Part shown: positions 36,945 to 45,042 of the stretch, piece after piece
How positions within the stretch are numbered: the stretch's first letter is position 1
Layout: every line of letters begins with the position of its first letter
Assembly: GCA_938007995.1 (NCBI GenBank)
Contig: CALLLW010000006.1
Coordinates: 1 to 64,000 of the forward strand
DNA: 64,000 bases
Reading direction: 5' to 3'
From: an uncultured Granulosicoccaceae bacterium
Lineage (GTDB): Bacteria > Pseudomonadota > Gammaproteobacteria > Granulosicoccales > Granulosicoccaceae
Notes under the pieces: model-generated
Databases searched by the model: none
What the model saw: the letters and a program-made list of their open reading frames with translations, nothing else
Told to the model about the DNA's origin: nothing
Translations under genes and position numbers: made by a program

Positions 36945-38083
36945 TGATGGCGCAAAAGCCGGTGGTAATCAGCAGCCACTTTGATGGTGGCAATATCGAG
37001 TGTTTACGTTGTACCGACCCGCAAGACATTCGTCTGAATATCAGATCTGATGCCGGTGGTGAATTTTATCAGTGGTTCTATTTCAAGCTGACCGGCAACC
37101 GTGGTCAGCACTATCAACTGAATATCGACAATGCCGGTGCATCTTCCTATCCGCAGGGTTGGCAGGACTACCGGGTAGTCGCCTCATACGACAATAACAA
37201 CTGGTTTCGTATTAACACGCAATACCATGACGGCATTCTGTCTTTTGATATGCTGGCAGAATCAGATGTTGTCTGGTTTGCCTACTTTACGCCTTTCACA
37301 ATTCACCACCACAACAACCTGATCTCGCGTTGTGCGCTTAATCCGCAGGTATCTGTCGAGGTGTTGGGTCAGACTATCGATGGCAGAGATATCGAACTGC
37401 TGCAGGTGGGTGATGCAAACAAGCCGTTAAAGATCTGGGCAATTGCCCGACAGCATCCCGGTGAATCAATGGCTGAATGGTGGATGCAGGGCTATCTTAA
37501 TCGCCTGCTCGACAGTGAGGATCCGGTTGCAAAAGCGTTGCTGCGCAAAGCGGTTTTTTATGTGGTTGCGAATATGAACCCGGATGGTACGCATCGCGGC
37601 TACCTGAGAACCAATGCCCTTGGTATCAACCTGAATCGCGAGTGGGATAAGACGCGCTGCGAAAAATCACCGGAGGTATTTTATGTACTTGAAAAAATGC
37701 GACAGACCGGTGTCAGTTTTAATCTGGATGTGCATGGTGATGAAGCACTGCCATACAATTTTATTGCAGGCACGGAAGGCATTCGTTCATGGAACAGAGA
37801 CAGAAAGGCCTTACAGGAACTTTTCAAACGCAATCTGATGATGATCAATCCGGATTTTCAGACCACCATTGGCTACCCGATCAGTGCACCGGATTCTGCT
37901 AACTACGGCATCTGCAGCAGTTATATTGCCGAGCATTTCTCCTGTCCGGCAATGACGCTTGAAATGCCTTTTAAAGATAACGCCGATTCACCGGATCAGC
38001 ACTACGGCTGGTCAGCTGGCAGATCAGAGAAGCTTGGCAGCTCATGCCTTGACGCGATTTACAGCATTCTCGATCAACTCTGA
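36944..38083 (+). CDS. M14 family zinc carboxypeptidase, cytosolic carboxypeptidase-like
   Basis: 379 residues. An N-terminal beta-sandwich-like region (about 1-130, including YFKLTGNRGQHYQLNIDNAG) precedes the peptidase domain, the arrangement of the cytosolic carboxypeptidase (CCP/AGBL) branch of M14. Zinc ligands His171 and Glu174 (RQHPGES) and His264 (LDVHGDE), the NPDG and GINLNREW blocks, and the catalytic glutamate (Glu340 in TLEMPF) are all visible. There is no signal peptide, so it should act in the cytoplasm. Overlaps nadE by 1 bp. The substrate is unknown. Confidence 0.9.
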   Translation: MMAQKPVVISSHFDGGNIECLRCTDPQDIRLNIRSDAGGEFYQWFYFKLTGNRGQHYQLNIDNAGASSYPQGWQDYRVVASYDNNNWFRINTQYHDGILSFDMLAESDVVWFAYFTPFTIHHHNNLISRCALNPQVSVEVLGQTIDGRDIELLQVGDANKPLKIWAIARQHPGESMAEWWMQGYLNRLLDSEDPVAKALLRKAVFYVVANMNPDGTHRGYLRTNALGINLNREWDKTRCEKSPEVFYVLEKMRQTGVSFNLDVHGDEALPYNFIAGTEGIRSWNRDRKALQELFKRNLMMINPDFQTTIGYPISAPDSANYGICSSYIAEHFSCPAMTLEMPFKDNADSPDQHYGWSAGRSEKLGSSCLDAIYSILDQL

Positions 38084-38136
38084 AGCCTGCCAGCTGGCTT
38101 GATCGGTACTGATTCAGATTGATTTGTTGGTTCAGG

Positions 38137-38610
38137 CTATTTGCTGACGTCTGCGACAAATGCATGGGTGATATCAATCAGATCAGCCGGATCTATCTCC
38201 AGCTGCAGTCCGCGTTTTCCACCAGAGACGAATACGGTATCGAATTGTTCAGCGGTCTTGTCGATGCAGACACGCAGCGTTTGTTTTTGTCCGATCGGAC
38301 TTATCCCGCCGACCAGGTAGCCGGTCACTCTTTCTGCCAGAGCCGGCTCGGCCATTTTAGCTTTTCGGCCGCCGAATACACTGGCGGTTTTTTTAAGATC
38401 AAGCTGGCTTGCCACCGGTGCAACCGCAACTACCGGTTTACGTTCGTTACCGTCAATCACTACCAGCAGTGTTTTAAAAACCTGCTCAGGATTTTGTTTC
38501 AGCGCGTTGGCAGCCTGCATGCCATAGCCGGAAGAATCACCCGCTACAGAATATTCTCGTGCGGTAAATTCAATATTATTTTTTTGTAGCAGTTTGATTG
38601 CCGGAGTCAT
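38137..38610 (-). CDS. ybaK: Cys-tRNA(Pro)/Cys-tRNA(Cys) deacylase, YbaK/EbsC family
   Basis: Trans-editing enzyme that hydrolyses mischarged Cys-tRNA(Pro). 157 residues, the usual size. The family pattern runs from TPAIKLLQKNNIEFTAREY through VFKTLLVV and VAPVASQLDLKK to VGGISPIGQKQ and FVSGGKRGLQLEI. Standalone gene, convergent with the M14 peptidase gene (53-bp gap). Confidence 0.93.
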   Translation of the reverse strand: MTPAIKLLQKNNIEFTAREYSVAGDSSGYGMQAANALKQNPEQVFKTLLVVIDGNERKPVVAVAPVASQLDLKKTASVFGGRKAKMAEPALAERVTGYLVGGISPIGQKQTLRVCIDKTAEQFDTVFVSGGKRGLQLEIDPADLIDITHAFVADVSK

Positions 38611-38853
38611 TGGAGTTTGTATTAAACTGGAGCGCTTGTCGGGTTGCAGATCATAACTATTCTTGCTGGTTCATTCGGCTGATTTATCCGGCAGGTTTAT
38701 CAGGCAAGTTTTTTGGCAGGGTAATTCCAGTGCGTCAGGTTATGCTTAGTTATACAATAGCGCTGCATTGAGTGGTTTGGGTCAGGGTGTGGCAGTCTGT
38801 GATCTCTTGAGGGATCCGGTCAGTTAATTTTACGCTTTACAAGGTGATTAAAC

Positions 38854-39273
38854 ATGAGCACGACAGGACGGTACGATATTAACTTTTTACCAGTGTTCCG
38901 GCTAAACGGATTTACCAGAGGGGTATTTTCCCTGATTGCACGCGCCAGCCTAATTGCCGGCATCGCCAGTACCAGCGGTTGCGGATTTAAGTCGGATCTT
39001 GTTTTAGAGGAACAGGGGCCGGATTCCCCGTTGTTTATATCTGATCGACAACCCGTTGCTGAAGATGATGATGGCACCCTGCAGCCTCTGCCCTGGTTCG
39101 GTAACTCATCTGCTGGCATGACAGAAGAGGAAGGTGTGGAAGTAGAGAGTGCTACCAGTGTTGCATCCGAAGGCAGGATTCTTATCTCACCGGGTGATGC
39201 AAACAGTAATGGCGTGCCAGTTGATTTGTCCGGACTGGAAATCGATCTCGATCAAGGTAAAAACACACAATAA
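38854..39273 (+). CDS. lptM: LptM-like outer-membrane lipoprotein (YifL family), long variant
   Basis: LptM assists oxidative maturation of the LPS translocon component LptD. Here Cys43 follows a hydrophobic stretch and starts the GCGFKSDL block, resembling the short GCGxKGPL N-terminus of mature LptM. The protein is 139 residues, about twice the usual length: the pre-Cys region is long (42 residues) and a 95-residue acidic tail (EEEGVEVES, LSGLEIDLDQG) follows. It overlaps lysA by one base (TAATG), and the lptM-lysA-dapF linkage is conserved in gammaproteobacteria, which supports the name. The lipobox TSGC is atypical at -3. Confidence 0.78.
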   Translation: MSTTGRYDINFLPVFRLNGFTRGVFSLIARASLIAGIASTSGCGFKSDLVLEEQGPDSPLFISDRQPVAEDDDGTLQPLPWFGNSSAGMTEEEGVEVESATSVASEGRILISPGDANSNGVPVDLSGLEIDLDQGKNTQ

Positions 39274-40520
39274 TGAGTTTTAGTCGCGGATCCGACGGTG
39301 AGCTTAGAGTCGAAGATATCAGCTGCAGTGAACTGGCTGAGAAATATGGAACCCCGTTGTATGTCTATTCCCGGTCGGCAATAGAGAGTGCATGGCGGGC
39401 TTTCGACCACGCACTTTCAGCAAGGCCGCATCTGGTTTGCTACGCATTAAAAGCCAACTCCAATCTGGCAGTGCTAAATCTGCTTGGCAAGCTTGGTTCT
39501 GGTTTTGATATCGTATCAACAGGCGAGCTCGCACGAGTGAAAGCGGCAGGCTGTGATTTATCAAAAGTGGTCTTCTCGGGCGTTGGTAAATCCGCAGATG
39601 AAATGGCAACAGCGCTGGCTGCCGGTATCAAATGCTTTAATATTGAGTCGATAGCAGAGCTTGATGTGCTTGCTGAAGTAGCGGCAGCTCATGGTGTGGT
39701 AGCACCCGTGTCAGTCAGGATAAATCCGGATGTCGATGCCGGAACTCACCCTTATATCTCAACCGGTATGAAGGAGAATAAGTTTGGTATCGATTCCACT
39801 GCCGCAATCAACGCCTACCGCACGATTGCAGATAACGCTCACCTTGAAATCGTTGGTATAGATTTTCATATAGGCTCGCAGCTCACAGAAATTGCCCCTT
39901 ACCGCGATGCACTTGATCGATTGCTGGAGCTTTATGATTCGCTGCAGCAACAGGGCATACATATAAAGCACCTGGATCTGGGTGGCGGGCAGGGTATACG
40001 CTACAAAGATGAACAACCCATTGATCTGAATTCATGGGCGCAGTCTATGGATGAAGTGCTCGGTGAGCGTGATGTGGAGATTATTGTTGAGCCTGGCCGC
40101 AGTATTGTTGGTAACGCCGGTGTATTGCTGACCTCTGTTCGCTACCTTAAGCACACTGAAGATAAAAACTTCGCAATTGTCGATGCGGCAATGAACGACC
40201 TGATCCGTCCTGCGCTATACAGTGCGTGGCAGGATATTGTTCCGGTGAAGGAACCTGCCGGTGCGCAAACTGCCGAATACGATATTGTCGGTCCGGTTTG
40301 TGAGTCCGCAGATTTTCTCGGTAAGGACAGACAACTCGCGCTGCAACAGGATGATCTGCTCGCAGTGATGTCCTCCGGCGCCTACTGCTTTGTGATGAGC
40401 TCCAACTATAACTCCAGACCTCGTAGTGCAGAAGTCATGGTTGACGGCAGCAACGCTTATGTCATCAGGAAACGTGAAACGGTTGAGGAACTGTTTGCCG
40501 GTGAAAGCGTATTGCCTTAG
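39273..40520 (+). CDS. lysA: Diaminopimelate decarboxylase
   Basis: PLP enzyme making lysine from meso-diaminopimelate. 415 residues; the PLP lysine is Lys60 in YALKANSN, followed by VSTGELARVKAAG, the HIGSQ segment, the phosphate-binding GGGQGI and the C-terminal GPVCESADFLG and SSGAYCFVMSSNYN. Its ATG overlaps the lptM stop. In related genomes dapF follows directly; here 1.7 kb with an opposing AAA+ gene intervenes. Confidence 0.97.
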   Translation: MSFSRGSDGELRVEDISCSELAEKYGTPLYVYSRSAIESAWRAFDHALSARPHLVCYALKANSNLAVLNLLGKLGSGFDIVSTGELARVKAAGCDLSKVVFSGVGKSADEMATALAAGIKCFNIESIAELDVLAEVAAAHGVVAPVSVRINPDVDAGTHPYISTGMKENKFGIDSTAAINAYRTIADNAHLEIVGIDFHIGSQLTEIAPYRDALDRLLELYDSLQQQGIHIKHLDLGGGQGIRYKDEQPIDLNSWAQSMDEVLGERDVEIIVEPGRSIVGNAGVLLTSVRYLKHTEDKNFAIVDAAMNDLIRPALYSAWQDIVPVKEPAGAQTAEYDIVGPVCESADFLGKDRQLALQQDDLLAVMSSGAYCFVMSSNYNSRPRSAEVMVDGSNAYVIRKRETVEELFAGESVLP

Positions 40521-40572
40521 GTGATACGTAAAGGGTCCAAATGTAGTGTTGAAATATTCTTGTTAATCGTCC

Positions 40573-40602
40573 TACATGCTTGCCAGACAACGAAAGCATG
40601 TA
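40573..40602. repeat. Inverted repeat downstream of lysA and the AAA+ gene
   Basis: TACATGCTT (40573-40581) and AAGCATGTA (40594-40602) are perfect 9-bp inverted copies around a 12-base loop. They lie between the convergent 3' ends of lysA and the AAA+ gene. There is no T-run, so it may be a weak terminator, a protein site or a boundary of the inserted segment. Confidence 0.6.
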
Positions 40603-40612
40603 TTTGCAATGG

Positions 40613-41842
40613 CTAAACGGTCAGCGTCTCCAGTAACAGGTTTTTTTCAATTAACTGTTCGTTGTAGCCGCGCATAATTACATATGGGCGGAGCAATGGC
40701 TGAAGGAATCTATATTGGTATCCGCGCTCCTGCCCAACTTTGTCTAAAATTGGCCCTCTTTCTATTTTGACGAATTCACCCAACTGCCTGGAGTAGTTTG
40801 AAATAGTTACTGGACGGCCGAGTATCTTGGCGTAAATGGGAGATATAGCGGCAGCGCTAAAAAAGCCTTTTTCATCTGGTTGAGTCAACGCGCAAGCAAG
40901 TAACACTTCTCTGAATAAATTGGTTGGTTTTGTACTTCTAGTCGCTGTTAAGAAAAGATCTGTAATAGAGCTATCCACCTTTGACAAAATCTTTGATAAG
41001 CCACACATAAAATCATCACTGGTTATTTCTAGCCTTCGATCTTTGACACAACTAATAGCAGAAGCACTGCCAAGTAAGTGAGCATAGCCAGGTAGCCCTT
41101 GCGCCATGCAGACAACGAGATCAAGGATGTCATCCTCTAACTTCATGTTAAGCAAATCCATACGCTTGATAACTATATCTTTGACTTCACCAGAACCTAG
41201 TGTAGGGAGTTCAATTTGATCTATGTTTCTGACTATTGATTCATGACCCTCAAAGAGTTCAGCTACGCTATCCGCAACACCAACAAGTATTATCGTCGCG
41301 TCCGACCCATAGTCCGAGAGATACTTGATTAGGTCTGCCATCTTCACTTTTGATTCATCACAAGCAACTCGATCGAATTCGTCGATGATTAGAACAACCC
41401 TCTGCGGTCCTATCGCATCGATAAGCTTGTAAATTTCATGTGGCGTTGGGTCATCGGATAGGATCTTTGATATAGGTTCTCCGTCTAGCATCGCTTCATC
41501 AAACAGGTTCTTCCAGATAGAACAAAAATTACTATCTTGCGTGCAATTCATTTTAATCGGCAGGAAAAAATCCGAACGTTGTAATATTCTATCCTTAAGA
41601 ATATTGGCCGCGGAACTTTTGCCGACGCCTCTATTGCCATGCAGTACAACGTGCTCACCTTTTTGAAACACTGCATCCACCATCCGTTCAAGCACTGCAA
41701 CACGACCAGCGAGGAATTCTTCCTCGGTGATAGGAGTGTGGGGAGTAAAGTAATTCCCAATGGCCACTTCCAAGGACACCCAATCCTTTTCATTGACGGG
41801 TTGGGTTCTTTTTTGAGACAGAATATTCAATAACTTACACAT
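40613..41842 (-). CDS. Orc1/Cdc6-like AAA+ ATPase, accessory
   Basis: 409 residues. P-loop GNRGVGKS at 69-76, Walker B VVLIIDEFD at 149-157, a sensor-1-like strand IILVGVADS at 184-192, and a lid helix region PGYAHLLG after 250, the pattern of the AAA_16/Orc1-like group. The C-terminal 110 residues could form a winged helix (SNYSRQLGEFVKIERG region), so DNA binding is possible but not shown. By eye it has lower GC than its neighbours (24 and 28 G/C in two sampled 60-base lines, against 34 in dapF). It lies opposite to and between lysA and dapF, genes normally adjacent, which points to insertion. The ATG at 41840-41842 has no ribosome site and sits inside an inverted repeat; a GTG at codon 22 (WVSLEV) with AAGGA upstream is a possible alternative start. 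Its function is unknown. Confidence 0.88.
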   Translation of the reverse strand: MCKLLNILSQKRTQPVNEKDWVSLEVAIGNYFTPHTPITEEEFLAGRVAVLERMVDAVFQKGEHVVLHGNRGVGKSSAANILKDRILQRSDFFLPIKMNCTQDSNFCSIWKNLFDEAMLDGEPISKILSDDPTPHEIYKLIDAIGPQRVVLIIDEFDRVACDESKVKMADLIKYLSDYGSDATIILVGVADSVAELFEGHESIVRNIDQIELPTLGSGEVKDIVIKRMDLLNMKLEDDILDLVVCMAQGLPGYAHLLGSASAISCVKDRRLEITSDDFMCGLSKILSKVDSSITDLFLTATRSTKPTNLFREVLLACALTQPDEKGFFSAAAISPIYAKILGRPVTISNYSRQLGEFVKIERGPILDKVGQERGYQYRFLQPLLRPYVIMRGYNEQLIEKNLLLETLTV

Positions 41843-41876
41843 GTTAGTAGTTGGGTATTCTCGAATACTAACATGT
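41839..41876. repeat. Nested inverted repeat over the AAA+ start codon
   Basis: ACATGTTAGTA (41839-41849) and TACTAACATGT (41866-41876) are perfect 11-bp inverted copies. Inside lies a second palindrome, GTATTC-TC-GAATAC (41855-41868). On the leftward mRNA the ATG start of the AAA+ gene is within the 3' arm. It may be an operator or a hairpin hiding the start codon. Confidence 0.85.
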
Positions 41877-41917
41877 ACCTAGTGTTAAGTAACATATAAT
41901 GCTGATTTAGTAACATA
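41864..41917. repeat. Three direct repeats with exact 21-bp period
   Basis: Plus-strand copies AATACTAACATG (41864-41875), TTAAGTAACATA (41885-41896) and TTTAGTAACATA (41906-41917) share the core TAACAT (41869, 41890, 41911) at exact 21-bp spacing, two helical turns. A fourth, inverted core is at 41841-41846 in the AAA+ start region. This resembles an iteron or operator array upstream of the AAA+ gene. Confidence 0.8.
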
Positions 41918-42264
41918 CCCTGTAAAGAAGGTTCGTTGGCGTTTCTACAGCCCTGCTGTTCCATTGGGAATTGTGTAGTAATCATTAGTGATCGCATTGG
42001 CTTACAAAAACGTCGATTAGGTCGATTGATTTTTGAGTCTCCAAGAACGCCAGTATTTTGGCGTTTAGTTGAATTTCCCCGTCAAAAGTCTGAATCATCG
42101 TCTATATAAATAGGATTTGTTGTGGTCTTTTGCGTGGAAATCATTTGTTGGTTTCTTACAAAAAGTATAAAAAACAACTATCTAATCGTTATAGGTGATT
42201 TTTTACTTTAACATCTGCTGCCTGACAAAAATCACACAACCCGAACCGGAATAGTGCGGCACTG
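41918..42264. other. AT-rich leader between the AAA+ gene and dapF
   Basis: No gene seen. It contains a direct repeat of GTCGATT (42012-42018 and 42021-42027), a perfect 7-bp hairpin (42046-42065), and AT-rich runs that may provide a promoter for dapF now that it is cut off from lysA; a TATAAA lies near 42167 but no good -35 was found. Confidence 0.5.
42046..42065. repeat. Hairpin in the dapF upstream region
   Basis: AACGCCA and TGGCGTT pair perfectly around GTATTT. No adjacent T-run, so its role is undecided. Confidence 0.5.
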
Positions 42265-43092
42265 ATGCCTGTTGAATTCACCAAAATGCATGGACTTGGC
42301 AATGACTTCATCGTCATTAATGCGTTGAATGATGAATTTTCGCTATCGAGTGCAGAGATTTCGATACTCGCTCACCGTCGTACCGGGGTCGGCTTTGATC
42401 AGTTGCTGGTGGTTGAACCAGCGGAGCACGCAGGAGTTGATTTTAACTACCGAATTTTTAATGCCGATGGTGGCGAAGTCGAGAACTGTGGCAATGGTGC
42501 CCGGTGTTTCGCACGCTATGTCACTGATCGCGGACTGACAGATAAAAAGGACATCACTGTGTCGACTGCCGGCGGGCAGATGATTCTTACAGTGGTTGAT
42601 GAGGAGCAGGTGCTGGTGCGCATGGAAGTGCCGGAATTTGAGCCGGAACGTGTGCCTTTTGTGGCACCTGGTTTGGCATCGCACTACGAACTGACGCTCG
42701 GTGATGAATCAGTCGATATCGGCGTGGTGTCAGTTGGTAACCCGCACGCGGTAACCGTGGTGGAGGATGTCCGACGTGCAGAGGTCAACCGGCTCGGTCC
42801 ATTGATTGAGAGCCATGAGCGATTCCCGGATCGTGTTAACGCAGGTTTTATGCAGATTGATCATCGCAATGAAATCACCTTGCGGGTATTTGAGCGCGGT
42901 GTAGGTGAAACGATGGCGTGTGGAACAGGCGCATGTGCAGCGGTAGCAGTGGGTGTCATGCAGGGGCGGCTCGATAGAAAAGTAACAGTGAATCTGACTG
43001 GTGGTGCGTTGCAGATTCAGTGGTTGGATAACAATGCCCGGATCGAAATGATCGGGCCAGGTAAAACAGTATTTGAAGGCAGGCTCGGGTAG
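42265..43092 (+). CDS. dapF: Diaminopimelate epimerase
   Basis: Converts LL- to meso-diaminopimelate for lysine and peptidoglycan. 275 residues. The two catalytic cysteines are Cys75 in ENCGNGARC and Cys219 in ETMACGTGACA. The N-terminus VEFTKMHGLGNDFIV is typical. The DUF484 gene begins at the base after the stop, so dapF, DUF484 and xerC form an operon. Confidence 0.97.
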   Translation: MPVEFTKMHGLGNDFIVINALNDEFSLSSAEISILAHRRTGVGFDQLLVVEPAEHAGVDFNYRIFNADGGEVENCGNGARCFARYVTDRGLTDKKDITVSTAGGQMILTVVDEEQVLVRMEVPEFEPERVPFVAPGLASHYELTLGDESVDIGVVSVGNPHAVTVVEDVRRAEVNRLGPLIESHERFPDRVNAGFMQIDHRNEITLRVFERGVGETMACGTGACAAVAVGVMQGRLDRKVTVNLTGGALQIQWLDNNARIEMIGPGKTVFEGRLG

Positions 43093-43917
43093 ATGATAAC
43101 AACCAGAAAAACCACTAAAACAGCAGCATTGGCTGGTTCTGCGATGCAGGCAAAAAGTACTGCCTTCGCAGGTGAACAAGCGTTTGATGCAGAAGCTTAC
43201 GTGGCCGATTTCCTGCGCGAATCGCCAGACTTCTTCAGCCGTAATCCGCATATACTGGTAGATATTGAAGTGCCACATCAGCAACATGGTGCCGTATCAC
43301 TGGTCGAGCGACAGGTGTCGATTCAGAGGCAACGGTTTGCAGACCTGCAGCAGCGTTTAAATGAGATCGTCGAGGTTGCGCATCAGAACGATAGCTTGTC
43401 GGAGTTACTCCACGACTATTCAGTCGGGCTGATGTCTGCCGGTTCACTGGATGAAGTGTTTACGTTTACCAAAACTATCATACAAAAACGGCTTAAGTGC
43501 GAGCTGAGTGGTGCAATCATGCGTCGAAACAGTGTGGTGGAAGCGTGTCTGGAAGGTTTGTCTGATTATGTAACACTGGTCGATGATCAAATGTGTCAGT
43601 CGATGGGTGATCTGCACACCAGACGCTCAGTCTACTGCGGTTACCCGATCAGCAATCGGGTGGATCAGTTCTTTCCTGATCGTGGTCACGAGGTCAGGTC
43701 AATTGCAATCATTCAACTTGCAGACGCAAGTTCGGTTCAGCCAATAAAAAGCAGCTATCGCAATGCAGGCACCGGGAAAGCATTTTCACAACCTAAAGGG
43801 TTCGGGTACCTGGCAGTGGCCAGTTCCAACAGAGAGCGCTTCGCACCACACATGGGTACAGATTTTCTGAGTCGGCTCGGCTCGCTTTTAAGCGCAAGAC
43901 TTGCGGTCTTCTACTAG
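43093..43917 (+). CDS. DUF484 (GAF-like) family protein
   Basis: 274 residues. After a 30-residue polar leader comes the family hallmark AYVADFLRESPDFFSRNPHI, then VPHQQHGAVSLVERQVSIQRQ (cited in part), a coiled-coil helix and a GAF-like domain. The biochemical role of DUF484 proteins is not established. It starts immediately after dapF and precedes xerC by 32 bp, the conserved dapF-DUF484-xerC order. Confidence 0.93.
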   Translation: MITTRKTTKTAALAGSAMQAKSTAFAGEQAFDAEAYVADFLRESPDFFSRNPHILVDIEVPHQQHGAVSLVERQVSIQRQRFADLQQRLNEIVEVAHQNDSLSELLHDYSVGLMSAGSLDEVFTFTKTIIQKRLKCELSGAIMRRNSVVEACLEGLSDYVTLVDDQMCQSMGDLHTRRSVYCGYPISNRVDQFFPDRGHEVRSIAIIQLADASSVQPIKSSYRNAGTGKAFSQPKGFGYLAVASSNRERFAPHMGTDFLSRLGSLLSARLAVFY

Positions 43918-43949
43918 TTAACTGTTGTAAATAAAGGCGGATCATTGGC

Positions 43950-44948
43950 ATGGTTGCACCAGCCACAGCCAGCAGTAACCCGGGTAGTCCTGTCGATTTT
44001 GATGTGGCAATAGAGGTATTTTGTAGCTATCTAACGGTAGAAAAAAGATACTCGCCACACACGGTATCCAATTATCGGCGTGATCTGCAGGAAGTTGCAA
44101 CCGAGCTTGATAAAATGCATGTTGCTGACTGGTCCGGGGCTAACGCTTTTAATATGCGCACCGTGATTTCCCGTCAGCACGGTACCGGTTTATCGGGTAG
44201 GAGCCTTGCACGCAGGTTGTCTGCTGTGCGGTCCCTGTTTAAGCATCTCATCCGCCACAACCACATTGATATCAACCCGGTGGCAGATGTGCCTGCACCA
44301 AAAGATCATCAAAAACTTCCCGAAACACTACAAATTGAGGATATTCAGCGCCTTTTTGCATTGAAAGGTGATGATGTTCTTTTGCTTCGTGATCGTGCGG
44401 TATTTGAGTTGATCTATTCGTGTGGTTTGCGATTAGCTGAAGTGGTGCAGCTTGATACAGACAGTATTGATATGCAGGCCGGTATGGTGCGCGTAGTGGG
44501 TAAGGGATCAAAGGCGCGGGATTTGCCGGTGGGCAAAGAGGCGTTAAACGCGGTGCGCGAGTGGCAGTTGCGACGGTCTGAGCTGCAGCGCGGTAACTCG
44601 ACTGAAAAAGCACTATTCGTCAGCAATCGTGGAGCGCGGTTATCAGCTCGTAGTATCCAGCAGCGTCTTAAGACGCTGGCTAAAAAAACCGGTATTTCAC
44701 ATAACGTGTATCCACATTTACTGCGCCACTCGTTTGCGAGTCATCTACTGGAATCAAGCGGTGATCTGCGTGCCGTGCAAGAGCTGCTGGGTCACGCAGA
44801 TATTACAACCACTCAGGTCTATACCCACCTGGACTTTCAGCATCTGGCCAGCGTCTATGAAAAGGCGCATCCCAGAGCGACAAACAAGAGTGCAACCAAT
44901 AAGCAAGCCGTAAACAAAAGAGCTGCTGGAAAAAGCTCGCGGGGCTAA
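43950..44948 (+). CDS. xerC: Tyrosine recombinase XerC
   Basis: With XerD resolves chromosome dimers at dif. 332 residues. An N-terminal SAM-like core-binding domain (YLTVEKRYSPHTVSNYRRDL) precedes the catalytic domain with Arg161, Lys185, His256, Arg259, His282 and the nucleophile Tyr291 (TTQVYTHLDF). A Lys/Asn/Ala-rich tail of about 30 residues after the catalytic domain is unusual. Its conserved place after DUF484 shows it is the housekeeping XerC and not a phage integrase. Confidence 0.96.
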   Translation: MVAPATASSNPGSPVDFDVAIEVFCSYLTVEKRYSPHTVSNYRRDLQEVATELDKMHVADWSGANAFNMRTVISRQHGTGLSGRSLARRLSAVRSLFKHLIRHNHIDINPVADVPAPKDHQKLPETLQIEDIQRLFALKGDDVLLLRDRAVFELIYSCGLRLAEVVQLDTDSIDMQAGMVRVVGKGSKARDLPVGKEALNAVREWQLRRSELQRGNSTEKALFVSNRGARLSARSIQQRLKTLAKKTGISHNVYPHLLRHSFASHLLESSGDLRAVQELLGHADITTTQVYTHLDFQHLASVYEKAHPRATNKSATNKQAVNKRAAGKSSRG

Positions 44949-45042
44949 AACATTGCAGCTGCACAATCAGCAATAAAAACCCTATTAAGGCTATCTGATG
45001 ACACAACCTGTGTAATAAACAATAGCCCGGGGTTGAGTGGTG

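Noticed and set aside
43950-44948. Tyrosine recombinase as a sign of a mobile element
   Set aside because: Its conserved place after dapF and DUF484 and its full set of XerC residues show that it is the housekeeping recombinase.
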